Source of the DNA: Martinezella lusitana
Lineage (GTDB): Bacteria > Pseudomonadota > Alphaproteobacteria > Rhizobiales > Rhizobiaceae
Assembly (NCBI RefSeq): GCF_014207095.1
Contig: NZ_JACHBG010000007.1
Span: forward strand, 62,001 to 126,000
Direction of reading: 5' to 3'
Length of the DNA: 64,000 nt
Shown here: piece by piece, positions 19,073 to 26,951 of the stretch
Layout of the letters: the number at the start of each line of letters is the position of its first letter
Position numbering within the stretch: the first letter of the stretch is position 1
The notes under the pieces: generated by a model
Database searches by the model: none
What the model was told of the DNA's origin: nothing
What the model saw: the letters and a program-made list of their open reading frames with translations, nothing else
Made by a program: the position numbers and the translations under genes

Positions 19073-20107
19073 TCACCCGATCTGCTTGCGGATTTCTGAT
19101 GTCGCGTCGAGGATCGCCATGGTGGCGACGTCGTCGACGGTCGGTGTGGCACCGGTAAATTGCTTGAGATCGGCATAGGCCTTGATCTGGGCGGCCCAAT
19201 TGTCCTTGTTCATCGCGCCCCAGCCGGTCTGCTTGGTGCTGTCGCCGAAGGAGAAGTCGATGACTGAATGGACGGCCCCGAGCTCGCTCGCCTTGTCGAG
19301 ATTGGGATAGGCCTCAACCAGCATGTCGACGGCTTCTTCCGGATGGTCGCGCACATAGCCCCAGCCCTTGGCGGCGGCCGTGGTGAAGCGCACCAGCACG
19401 TCGGAATGCTTGTCGAGCTGCTCGTCGGTCGTGTAGTAGACGTTTGCGTAGAGCTTCAGGCCCGCATCCCAGAGCATCATGTCGACGCGCTCGTCTCCGA
19501 GCACCTTCAGCGCATTGGTGTTCGTCACCCAGCCGGTTACGGCATCGGCCTGACCGGTGATCAGCTGGTTCATGTCGGAACCCATATTGACCATCTTCAC
19601 CTTGTCCTCCGGAATACCGTTTTGAGCGAGGAGGGCACGCAGAAGAATGAATGCGGTCGGCTGTGTGGCGATCGTCTTGCCGATCATATCCTTCGGCTCA
19701 CGGATCGGTGATTTCTTCAACGAGAAATATGTAAATGGATGCTTACGGTATCCGGCAAGAAACGCCTTGACCGGCATGCCGGCGGAACGGGCGAGCATAA
19801 CTGACGGACTTGAGGAGATCTGGCCGATCGCGGATTGGCCGGCGGCAACGCCGGCGACGCCATCGACATTCGGGCCGCCGGGAATGATGGTGAGATTGAT
19901 GCCCTGTTCGGCAAAAAAACCCTTCTTCTGCGCGGTAACCTCGCCCAGCAGGCCGTTGGAAGCAAGCCAGCCGAGCTGCATGCGAACCTCGGCGACATCG
20001 GCCGCCTTGCCGGCACGGACGCCAACGAAAGTTTGGGTTGCGGCGAGGCCTCCGACCAACGCAGCATTGGAGAGAAAACGGCGGCGATTCATCATGAATT
20101 GAGACAT
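19073..20107 (-). CDS. ABC transporter binding protein, NMT1/THI5-like, Tat-exported
   Basis: A 344-residue periplasmic binding protein of the NMT1/THI5/SsuA superfamily. A twin-arginine-type signal is visible at residues 7-12 (NRRRFLSN) with a hydrophobic stretch and cleavage near GKAAD. The mature part has LGWLASNGLLGEVTAQKKGFF and GINLTIIPGGPNVDGV, typical of this family. The fold binds small, often aromatic or heterocyclic, molecules. AAGGGG before the ATG at 20107 supports the start. First gene of the minus-strand run down to 11742. Two inverted repeats upstream (20189-20236) are probable control sites. Confidence 0.9.
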   Translation of the reverse strand: MSQFMMNRRRFLSNAALVGGLAATQTFVGVRAGKAADVAEVRMQLGWLASNGLLGEVTAQKKGFFAEQGINLTIIPGGPNVDGVAGVAAGQSAIGQISSSPSVMLARSAGMPVKAFLAGYRKHPFTYFSLKKSPIREPKDMIGKTIATQPTAFILLRALLAQNGIPEDKVKMVNMGSDMNQLITGQADAVTGWVTNTNALKVLGDERVDMMLWDAGLKLYANVYYTTDEQLDKHSDVLVRFTTAAAKGWGYVRDHPEEAVDMLVEAYPNLDKASELGAVHSVIDFSFGDSTKQTGWGAMNKDNWAAQIKAYADLKQFTGATPTVDDVATMAILDATSEIRKQIG

Positions 20108-20188
20108 TCTGACAGTTCCCCTTTTGATTGGGCGATCGGACTTTTCGTCTCGTTATCCACCAATGATGTGATGATGCGGGAATTTAGC

Positions 20189-20236
20189 GTTCTAATAAAG
20201 AACAATTATGCGTATTATCGATTGCCGAAACGGCAA
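20189..20236. promoter_or_regulatory. Two inverted repeats upstream of the catabolic operon
   Basis: GTTCT-N5-AGAAC (20189-20203) and TTGCCG-AAA-CGGCAA (20222-20236) are both perfect. They lie 82-129 bases upstream of the binding-protein start. The first resembles the size of LysR-type interrupted palindromes; assignment to the LysR protein at 13149-14072 is inference. Confidence 0.45.
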
Positions 20237-20365
20237 CGCTATCCCTTATGGACGACATTGGACAAATGGGGCATCTGATGGGTGGGATGCCGCCTTAACT
20301 CTTATTCCACGGACGGCATGAGGCGAGACTTGCAAGGGGGCCGGATCGGCGATTGCTCCTGCCAC

Positions 20366-21079
20366 TCAATCTGCGGTGCGTTTGGATTGCTGTAGGCTCG
20401 CATCTCGCCAGGAAGACCAGCGGCGGCGCAGCTCGCCGGGACGAAGGCCATGCCCTTCCTCGAGCATGTCAGCTGCAAGGATCCGATCGGTGCGGAAATG
20501 GCGAAAACCCTGGCGCAGCTCGCACCACGCCACCAGAATCCGGCTGGTCTCCGCGTAGCCGAGGATAACGGGCCATACGGTTCTCAGCGTTTCCTCACCT
20601 GCGTCCGATCGGTAGCGCAGCCGAAGTTTCCTCCCCTCGCGCACGGCGGCCCGAAGCAGCGACGGATCGATGCTCTCCTCTTCGGGTTGCTGGATTGCGG
20701 GCTTGGCGCCGACGCTCGGTTCGACAATGTAGGGGCGCAGGTGTTCGGGAACCATCGCGGCGATCTTCGCAGCGACATCGCGAGCGGCGTTGGCAAGAGC
20801 CTTGTCGGCTCGTCCCGCCACCCATTGTGCGCCGAGCATTACCGCCTCGATCTCTTCGCGTGTCAGCATGAGCGGTGGCATGTCGAAATCGGACGAGAGG
20901 ATGTATCCGAAGCCGGCTTCTCCCTCGATCGGAACCCGCTGGCTCATGAGATCCGCTACATCGCGATAAACCGTGCGTTTCGAGATCTCGAGCTCCTCCG
21001 CCAGTGCAGCAGCGGTCACCGGCCTGCTCGACCTGCGCAAGATCTGGATGATTTGAAACAAACGATCGGCACGACGCAT
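20366..21079 (-). CDS. YafY-type HTH/WYL-domain transcriptional regulator
   Basis: A 237-residue regulator. Its N-terminal HTH_11 is RRADRLFQIIQIL then TAAALAEELEISKRTVYRDV. A middle/C-terminal WYL domain follows, with the core region KLRLRYRSDAGEE, TVWPVILGYAETSRILVAWC and the late FRHFRTDRI. AGGAG about 9 bases before the ATG at 21079 fixes the start; the frame runs a little further but without a ribosome site. It is divergent from the VOC gene at 21174 with a palindrome of the YafY kind between them, a very common pair in proteobacteria, so it probably represses both. Confidence 0.9.
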   Translation of the reverse strand: MRRADRLFQIIQILRRSSRPVTAAALAEELEISKRTVYRDVADLMSQRVPIEGEAGFGYILSSDFDMPPLMLTREEIEAVMLGAQWVAGRADKALANAARDVAAKIAAMVPEHLRPYIVEPSVGAKPAIQQPEEESIDPSLLRAAVREGRKLRLRYRSDAGEETLRTVWPVILGYAETSRILVAWCELRQGFRHFRTDRILAADMLEEGHGLRPGELRRRWSSWRDASLQQSKRTAD

Positions 21080-21091
21080 GCTTACTGACTC

Positions 21092-21115
21092 CTGCTGCCA
21101 GTATGGTGGCAACAG
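21092..21115. promoter_or_regulatory. Probable YafY/WYL operator
   Basis: An interrupted palindrome CTG-c-TGCCA-N6-TGGCA-a-CAG: half-sites pair perfectly except one position. It lies 12 bases upstream of the regulator start and about 60 before the VOC gene. Confidence 0.6.
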
Positions 21116-21173
21116 GCCCGTGCGACAAGGGTCTTCGAGGCGCCCAGCATCTTACGCGCCGAAGGAGTAGCCG

Positions 21174-21572
21174 ATGAAACTAGCATCCACCCGCCTGATC
21201 GCAGCAGACATCAAGAAGGTCGTCAGCTTCTATGAAGCACTCACCGGCCAGAAGGCCGAGTGGCTGGCACCCGTCTTTGCTGAAATCGTTACCCCCGCCG
21301 CCGCGCTTGCGATCGGAAGCGCGGAGACTGTCGCCCTGTTCAAGGAGGGAAGTGCCGAGCCCCGAGCCAATCGCTCGCTGATCATCGAGTTTCAGGTCGA
21401 TGACGTCGATCGCGATTTCCTGCGGCTAAAGGACTGGGCCGACATCGTGCACGAGCCGAAAATGATGCCATGGGGCAACAAGGCGGCACAATTGCGCGAT
21501 CCGGAAGGCACGCTTGTCAGTCTTTACACGCCCGTCACCGATGCCGCCAAGCAGCGTTTTGCCACCCGTTGA
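21174..21572 (+). CDS. VOC (glyoxalase/bleomycin-resistance) family protein
   Basis: A 132-residue single-module VOC protein: two beta-alpha-beta-beta-beta repeats, opening TRLIAADIKKVVSFYEALTG and closing NKAAQLRDPEGTLVSLYTPV. The final Glu-Gly of the second repeat is a usual metal-site position. The family includes glyoxalases, dioxygenases and antibiotic-binding proteins; nothing here identifies the substrate. It is divergent from a WYL regulator, with a palindrome between. A strong hairpin follows the stop. Confidence 0.85.
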   Translation: MKLASTRLIAADIKKVVSFYEALTGQKAEWLAPVFAEIVTPAAALAIGSAETVALFKEGSAEPRANRSLIIEFQVDDVDRDFLRLKDWADIVHEPKMMPWGNKAAQLRDPEGTLVSLYTPVTDAAKQRFATR

Positions 21573-21590
21573 CATCGGACCATCGTCGAA

Positions 21591-21620
21591 GAAGCGGGCG
21601 GCTGTTGCGCCGCCCTCTTC
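21591..21620 (+). terminator. Hairpin after the VOC gene
   Basis: GAAG-c-GGGCGGC, a 6-base loop, then GCCGCCC-t-CTTC: a 7-bp perfect core extended by 4 bp across one mismatch. It starts 18 bases after the stop; the following T-run is weak. Confidence 0.65.
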
Positions 21621-21734
21621 ATGTTCCGACCGAGTATGCAAGCAAATCCGCCAGCGTTCGATACGTAAGGTTGCCGTCGCATACTCGTCATTCGACCACC
21701 ATCAAACACTGTCGGAGGGTCACGTCGAGTTGAC

Positions 21735-22133
21735 CTAGGCCGAGACCTGTGTTTCCTGCAGATGCCGCCACCGTGGTGGTTGGTCGGGGAGTGCTTCGAG
21801 CACGACGGTCGAGCGTCTGACGCTTTGAATTCCATCTGCATCCGATTGCGTTTCGCGATAGGTGAGGCAAGCCCCGTCAGTCCATTGCCTGACGATCTCG
21901 ATTTCGTCGACCACTATGCGCAGCTTTGGGCTTTTCCCGCGCAGCGGGCCAAAGAAATCGGTCACGGCCTGTTTGTCGAGAACGCCCCCCTGCATGGTGA
22001 TCATGCGAAACTCTGGTGAGAAACGGTCGAGCAGCAGGGCGAGATCTGCGGGCTGCGCCTCCGCTGTGAACCACGCTTCTATTGCCGCACAGGTCTCGAT
22101 GATTTCCTCGAACAGTTTGTTGGTGTCAGTCAT
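21735..22133 (-). CDS. NTF2/DUF4440-like small protein
   Basis: A 132-residue protein resembling the NTF2-like/SnoaL superfamily. It has an N-terminal helix pair (FEEIIETCAAIEAWFTAEAQ), the turn LLDRFSPEFRMIT, and strands through KLRIVVDEIEIV and ACLTYRETQSD. Its last strand is WRHLQETQV. Such folds act as ligand-binding domains or small enzymes, with function not predictable. It starts 34 bases after the MFS gene on the same strand and is probably co-transcribed with it. Confidence 0.75.
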   Translation of the reverse strand: MTDTNKLFEEIIETCAAIEAWFTAEAQPADLALLLDRFSPEFRMITMQGGVLDKQAVTDFFGPLRGKSPKLRIVVDEIEIVRQWTDGACLTYRETQSDADGIQSVRRSTVVLEALPDQPPRWRHLQETQVSA

Positions 22134-22167
22134 ATCAGGCTCCTTGCCGGATGAGGTTGGACGATGA

Positions 22168-23529
22168 TCAGGCGTGCCCGTCGCCGGATTGCAGGCGCAG
22201 AACGAAGGGCAATGGAAGAACGATCAGAAGGGCCGCAATCACAAAGCAGGACCGATACGGCGCAGGATCGCCCGCATTGTCGCTTCCTGCGAGAAGCAGC
22301 CCGAGCAAGCCGCCGAGCACGCTTGCACCGAGCGAGAAGCTGAGCTGCCGGTTGATGTTCCAAAGCGCGCTTGCCTCCGCCATCCGGTCCGTCCGGACTG
22401 ACGTGAAGGCCGCCGTCTGCGCCGTGCTCGTGCAAAGGCTCGCTCCGAAGCCCATAGCGGCAAAGGATAAAATTCTCACCATCGGCAGCCCGGCAAATGG
22501 TGTGGCCAACAGCAGTACGCCAAGCGACGTGACAACAATTCCAGCGAGGAAGAGTGGCCTTGGGCCTTGCGACGCAAATAGCCGCCGGGTTGACATGATC
22601 GCGACGAAGGATGCGCCGGCCCATGGAAGCATCAGCATTCCGGTCTCGGTGGCGGTCAGACCCAAACGATTCTGCAGGTAAAGCGAGGCGACCAGGTTCA
22701 CGCCCGTGAACACGCCCGGTACGCAGAGATAGATTATGCTGCCGGTTCTGAGCATCGGATCGGACAGCAGGCGCAGATCGAGCAGCGGCTCGCGCGAGCG
22801 AAGCGCATGATGGACATAGGCTGCGCCCGCTGCGATCGCGACTGCAAGCGCGACTGCAGCGTGAGGGGCGCTTCCTGCTTGGCTAATGAGGGTCAATCCA
22901 AGGGGCAGGCAGAACAAGGTGATGGCGCTCAGCAGGAAGCCGGCAATGTCAAGCGCTGGTCTGGATTCGCTTGGTCTGTCAGTTGGCGCCCAGACAAGGG
23001 TCAGGGCAGCAATCGCCGCAGCAAGCGGTGCAATGCAGATGAATACCCAGCGCCAGGACAGATGATCCACGGCGATGCCACCGATGGCGGGTGAGAGTGC
23101 CGGCACCAGCAGTGCAACGGTCATGACCACCGCCGTCAGATGGGCGCGGTCCTGCGGTGGGTAAGCCCGATAGGCCATGCTCTGACCGACCGGTACGAGC
23201 AGCCCGCCGCCCAAACCCTGTACCAGTCGCCAGGCGAGAAGTGCTGCAATCCCGGTGGCGGTACCTCCGCCGATGCCGCCTGCCGCCACGACGAGCAGCG
23301 AGGAGATGAAGACGCGACGCTCACCGACGCGGCGCGCGAGCCAGCTCCCCACAGGAATCGCGACCGTCAGGCCGAGCATGTAGATGGTGCCGACCCAGGC
23401 AAGCTGCGCGACCGATGCGTCGAGCTCTCGTTGCAGTGCTGGCAGAGCGGCGTTGAAGATGAACATGTTGGCGAGATCGACAGCGAAGCCCAGGAGGTAA
23501 AGGGTGGCTATGCGGGAGCGGACAGACAA
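22168..23529 (-). CDS. MFS exporter, multidrug-efflux type (DHA2-like)
   Basis: A 453-residue inner-membrane transporter with about 14 hydrophobic segments. Motif A-like GSWLARRVGERRVF lies between helices 2 and 3, and GWxxGP-like motif C is replaced by VPALSPAIGGIAVDHLSWRWVF, as in drug exporters of the EmrB/QacA group. An additional hydrophobic pair lies in the middle. Drug or metabolite export using the proton gradient is likely. It is divergent from a LysR gene, with a perfect 7-5-7 palindrome between them. The NTF2-like gene follows in the same direction. Confidence 0.88.
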   Translation of the reverse strand: MSVRSRIATLYLLGFAVDLANMFIFNAALPALQRELDASVAQLAWVGTIYMLGLTVAIPVGSWLARRVGERRVFISSLLVVAAGGIGGGTATGIAALLAWRLVQGLGGGLLVPVGQSMAYRAYPPQDRAHLTAVVMTVALLVPALSPAIGGIAVDHLSWRWVFICIAPLAAAIAALTLVWAPTDRPSESRPALDIAGFLLSAITLFCLPLGLTLISQAGSAPHAAVALAVAIAAGAAYVHHALRSREPLLDLRLLSDPMLRTGSIIYLCVPGVFTGVNLVASLYLQNRLGLTATETGMLMLPWAGASFVAIMSTRRLFASQGPRPLFLAGIVVTSLGVLLLATPFAGLPMVRILSFAAMGFGASLCTSTAQTAAFTSVRTDRMAEASALWNINRQLSFSLGASVLGGLLGLLLAGSDNAGDPAPYRSCFVIAALLIVLPLPFVLRLQSGDGHA

Positions 23530-23600
23530 GGGGAAAGCCTTTGATTGAGATCACGCTTACCCGGATATTTCCTTTCCTGTTGCACGCATAGGCGATACAA

Positions 23601-23619
23601 TTCGACATCATCTGTCGAA
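23601..23619. promoter_or_regulatory. Perfect palindrome between MFS and LysR genes
   Basis: TTCGACA-N5-TGTCGAA, an interrupted 7-bp inverted repeat, lies 25 bases before the LysR start and 71 before the MFS start. It is the likely shared operator of the divergent pair. Confidence 0.6.
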
Positions 23620-23644
23620 AATTCTTACCAATTGGAGGAAAACA

Positions 23645-24556
23645 ATGGGTGTTAGTCTTGATCGACTGACGGTTTTCCGTGCTGTCGTGGAAACGGGATC
23701 GTTCACGGCTGCCGCCCGGAAGCTCAATCAGGCCAGAGCTGCCGTCAGCTTCAATGTCAAGCAGCTTGAAAGCGAATTGGGGGTCACGCTTCTCCATCGC
23801 ACCACGCGCAGCCTTGCCCTTACCGATGCGGGTGAGCGATTCTATGCGCGCTGCCTTCGCATCCTCAACGAAGCCGACGACGCGATTTCCGAGGCGCGCA
23901 TGGCCCAAACGGGACTGAGCGGGAGTTTGCGGCTGACATCAACGGTGGAATATGGCGCCTCCGTGATCGCTCCGGCGCTTCAGAAATTCGCCGCCCTTCA
24001 TCCGGATCTCGATATCCAGTTCGAAGCGGGCTCGACGAATGTCGATCTATTGCGAGAGCGTTTCGATGTGGCGATCCGCATGGGGCGCAACGAACAATTC
24101 CAGACGTCGCCCTATGCGGGTGTGCACCTGGCAACATATCGGCTGAGGCCAGTTGCTTCGCCCGGGCTCATTGCCAGTTTTGAGCGGGGCATTGTCGACA
24201 CTCCCGCGATGTTGGGTATGCTGCCGCACATAAGCAATGCCACCGTCGAACATGTGAAGAGCTGGACCATGTTCGATAGTCACGGGCGCGAATGCCCGTT
24301 CGAGGTGCCGCGCAGGTCTCGGTTTCTGGTCAATAACGCATCGGTGGTCAAGGCACTGACGGTCTCGGGCGCAGGGCTTGCGCTTCTGCCGGATTGGTTC
24401 GTCGCGCCGGAACTTGGCAGCGGAGCGCTGGTCGACGTCTTGCCATCCTATCGCTTCCCCGATCAGCAGATCTACGCGATGCATCTGCCCGTACCCGTGG
24501 TTCCGCAGAAAATCCGGGCCTGGCTCCGCTTCCTCAAGGATCATGTCGGCCGTTGA
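23645..24556 (+). CDS. LysR-type transcriptional regulator (AaeR/DsdC-like group)
   Basis: A 303-residue LysR protein. The winged HTH occupies about residues 1-62 (LDRLTVFRAVVETGSFTAAARKLNQ... SFNVKQLESELG), followed by a substrate-binding domain. The SLTST-type turn and YGASVIAPAL mark the group commonly found next to efflux pumps. GGAGG 8 bases before the ATG supports the start. It is divergent from the MFS exporter and probably activates or represses it through the 23601-23619 palindrome in response to an exported compound. Confidence 0.88.
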   Translation: MGVSLDRLTVFRAVVETGSFTAAARKLNQARAAVSFNVKQLESELGVTLLHRTTRSLALTDAGERFYARCLRILNEADDAISEARMAQTGLSGSLRLTSTVEYGASVIAPALQKFAALHPDLDIQFEAGSTNVDLLRERFDVAIRMGRNEQFQTSPYAGVHLATYRLRPVASPGLIASFERGIVDTPAMLGMLPHISNATVEHVKSWTMFDSHGRECPFEVPRRSRFLVNNASVVKALTVSGAGLALLPDWFVAPELGSGALVDVLPSYRFPDQQIYAMHLPVPVVPQKIRAWLRFLKDHVGR

Positions 24557-24927
24557 CTTCGCCATGGCGCGCAAAGCGATCGTTACTCCACACCATGTTC
24601 TGGTTCCCGATCAGGTGGCGGCACGCCTCAAAAAACTCCGTCGGATGCCCGGCAGTTGGCAATCAAATCCAAGGAAATTGGCTAGGCGAGGCATGGCCGG
24701 ATGTCCTGCCCCCTCGGTCGCATCACAGCTGAGGCCGACGCTTTCATCTGCTGGGGACAGCTGTTGTCGGAATTGCGCCCTGGCGGCGAATGGTCCACAA
24801 AAGAGCGCGTAGGGTTGTTGTGGCGTCCAGCTTTCATTTTCGGCACGTCCCTGCAACACTTGCGGATCCTACGACGCAAGTCGCGTGGCCGTGGTAATAC
24901 AAGACGATGTCACATCTCGGAGTTTCC
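24557..24927. other. Intergenic region without recognised gene
   Basis: These 371 bases lie between the LysR gene and the DUF4105 gene. Short open frames exist on both strands but none has both a ribosome site and a protein-like translation. No repeat or RNA gene was recognised. Confidence 0.5.
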
Positions 24928-25932
24928 ATGCGCCGCTTTGGTCTTTTTGTCGTCGTTACGTTCCTGTTTCTGGCCGTGCTCCTGGCAAGCATCTGGACGG
25001 CGCTCGCAGCTTTTTACCGCCTGCAGATGCCGCAACCCGGCCCCATCGCCGTTGCCGCGCTCTTTTGCATCTTCGGATTATTGACACTCATTGCCCTGTT
25101 TACGAGACTGCGCTGGCTCGTCTTTGTCATCTTTGCCGCTACATTTGCCGCGGTTCTGATCTGGTGGAGCACCATCACGCCGCCACATGACGTCACCTTC
25201 GAGCCGGAGGATGCGCAGCAAGTAACCGGCAAGATCGAAGGCGATCGCTTGGTTCTGACCGGTGTGCGCAATTTCGACTGGCGTTCCAAGACCGACCATA
25301 CCGAAAAATGGGAAACGCGCAGCTACGATCTGTCGAAGTTGCGCAGCGTCGACCTGTTCATGTCCTATTGGGCCGGCCCCACCATGGCGCATACGATGAT
25401 GAGCTTCGGCTTCGAAGACGGTGAACAGATTGCCTGGTCCATTGAAGTTAGGTATCCGGTGGGCGGATCCTATTCGCCGATTGCCGATGCTTTCAAGACC
25501 GATACACTCATCGTGATTGCAGCCGACGAACGCGACGTCATCGGCCTGCGCATCAACGTGCGCGGCGAGGACGTGTATCTCTATCGCTTGAAGGTGCCGC
25601 CCGAAGATATTCGGGCGATATTGGTCGGCTATGTCAACGACGCAAATGCGCTTGCCGCCGAACCGCAATTCTACAATTCGATCACGACCAATTGCACGAC
25701 GGCAATCGTTCGGATTTTACGACTCGTCGGCGCCAATGTGCCGAACGACTGGCGTCTGCTGGTCAATGGTTATCTGCCCGGCTATCTCTACGATCAGCAG
25801 CGTGTCGATACCAGGTTGCCGCTGGCGGAGCTACGCGAGCGTTCGCGCATCAACGAGCGGGCAAAGGCGTTTGGCCTGATGCCGGGTTTTTCGGCAAAAA
25901 TCAGAGAGGGAGTGCCGGACCCGAACAAATAG
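24928..25932 (+). CDS. DUF4105 (Lnb-like periplasmic) membrane-anchored protein
   Basis: A 334-residue protein. Three N-terminal hydrophobic segments (about residues 5-30, 38-58 and 62-82) are followed by a large DUF4105-type domain. Recognisable parts are NFDWRSKTDHTEKWETRSYDL (read in two parts), the SYWAGPTMAHTMMSF stretch, then EVRYPVGGSYSPI and the conserved YNSITTNCTT with its Cys. The Asn-Cys with an earlier His (AHTMMSF) suggests a papain-like Cys-His site. The biochemical role is not known to me. GGAG 5 bases before the ATG at 24928 fixes the start in preference to an ATG 7 codons upstream. It has no evident operon partner. Confidence 0.82.
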   Translation: MRRFGLFVVVTFLFLAVLLASIWTALAAFYRLQMPQPGPIAVAALFCIFGLLTLIALFTRLRWLVFVIFAATFAAVLIWWSTITPPHDVTFEPEDAQQVTGKIEGDRLVLTGVRNFDWRSKTDHTEKWETRSYDLSKLRSVDLFMSYWAGPTMAHTMMSFGFEDGEQIAWSIEVRYPVGGSYSPIADAFKTDTLIVIAADERDVIGLRINVRGEDVYLYRLKVPPEDIRAILVGYVNDANALAAEPQFYNSITTNCTTAIVRILRLVGANVPNDWRLLVNGYLPGYLYDQQRVDTRLPLAELRERSRINERAKAFGLMPGFSAKIREGVPDPNK

Positions 25933-26104
25933 CGGCGAGATCACCTTGCGAGCGCGTTCGGTCTCGCTTTGTCACTCTTGCTCAGCCGCGAGCGCCTTTG
26001 TTTTCGCCGGTCACCAACAACAGCCTGTTGCAGACTGACCGGCATTGCAGCGCATTCTGTAAAATAACCGGAGAGGCCAGTGCCGACAGGCTCCAATCTG
26101 CGGT

Positions 26105-26803
26105 TCAATCCCAGATGGTCAGCATGGCGTTTTCGACAAAGGCGAGATGGGCGTCCATGGCGTCCCGTGCCGCCTGTCGATCGCCAGCGACGATGGCTTT
26201 CACGACGCGATCATGGTCGGCCATAATATGCTGGCGGACACTCTCCATATCGGCAAGATGCCGGTGGAACCTTTCGTCGACATCATCCGATCTGGAATTC
26301 CACAATTGATCCAGCAACTCGCGTAGCAGCGCATTGCCGCTGCCCTCAGCCACGGTCAGGTGCAGCGCGCGGTCGTTCTCGGGAGACCAGGAGCCGCTCT
26401 TCGTCTCCGCGCGCATCCGCTTGGCGATCGCGACGAGTCTTGCCTTTCCGGCTTCGTCGATATTCTCAGCCGCTGAAGCGGCAGCCGCGGGTTCCAGCAG
26501 GCGGCGCACGGCCATGACCTCAAGCGGCGAGTGACCGGTTTCTGGAAGACTGTTGACGGGTTGGTTCGGGGCGCTGACGAAAGCGCCGACGCCGACGCGT
26601 ACATCGATTAATCCGGCAACTTCAAGCGCGATCAGTGCCTCTCGCACTGTCGGTCGGGATACGCCGAGGCTCGAAGCAAGCTCGCGCTCGGACGGAAGCT
26701 GATCGCCCTGCCGTGCGGTACCGTCGGCGATCTGCTCGCGAATCTGATCTGCAATTTGAAGATATAGTTTCCGGTTCGATACGGCTTGAAGTTTCATAGT
26801 CAT
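26105..26803 (-). CDS. FadR-subfamily GntR regulator, probable fucose/fuconate operon regulator
   Basis: A 232-residue GntR regulator with an N-terminal winged HTH (GDQLPSERELASSLGVSRPTVREALIAL, read in parts, about residues 33-62) and a C-terminal FCD helical domain. The FCD part contains metal-site-like His residues (DRALHLTVAEG, FHRHLADMESV, HIMADHDRVV). It is divergent from the sugar-acid operon at 26952-32617 and is its likely repressor, with an intermediate such as 2-keto-3-deoxy-L-fuconate or L-fuconate as plausible effector. I chose the ATG at 26803, where the normal family N-terminus begins; the frame is open upstream through the promoter. Confidence 0.88.
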   Translation of the reverse strand: MTMKLQAVSNRKLYLQIADQIREQIADGTARQGDQLPSERELASSLGVSRPTVREALIALEVAGLIDVRVGVGAFVSAPNQPVNSLPETGHSPLEVMAVRRLLEPAAAASAAENIDEAGKARLVAIAKRMRAETKSGSWSPENDRALHLTVAEGSGNALLRELLDQLWNSRSDDVDERFHRHLADMESVRQHIMADHDRVVKAIVAGDRQAARDAMDAHLAFVENAMLTIWD

Positions 26804-26846
26804 GTGGTGTCCCGCTGATCGCAGATATTTGGAAGAAACGAAGTTC

Positions 26847-26887
26847 GCTGTCAACTTACCTTCCTGGTGGTCAGGCCACTTGACAGC
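26847..26887. promoter_or_regulatory. Divergent promoter region with GntR operator
   Basis: TTGACA occurs on both strands facing outward (minus strand 26854-26849, plus strand 26880-26885), within a GCTGTCAA-N25-TTGACAGC inverted repeat. Between them, at 26867-26879, is GTGGTC-A-GGCCAC, a near-perfect palindrome of the FadR/GntR kind (one mismatch). Clear -10 boxes were not found. A regulator bound here would touch both -35 elements. Confidence 0.6.
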
Positions 26888-26951
26888 AAGGTGGCTGTAC
26901 CGTAGTTGAGCAGTCAGCGACACGAAAAGGCTGTCTGGCGGAGGAGCGGAT

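Noticed and set aside
24611..24859. Minus-strand frame in the gap before the DUF4105 gene
   Set aside because: Its translation is unlike a protein and lacks a ribosome site.
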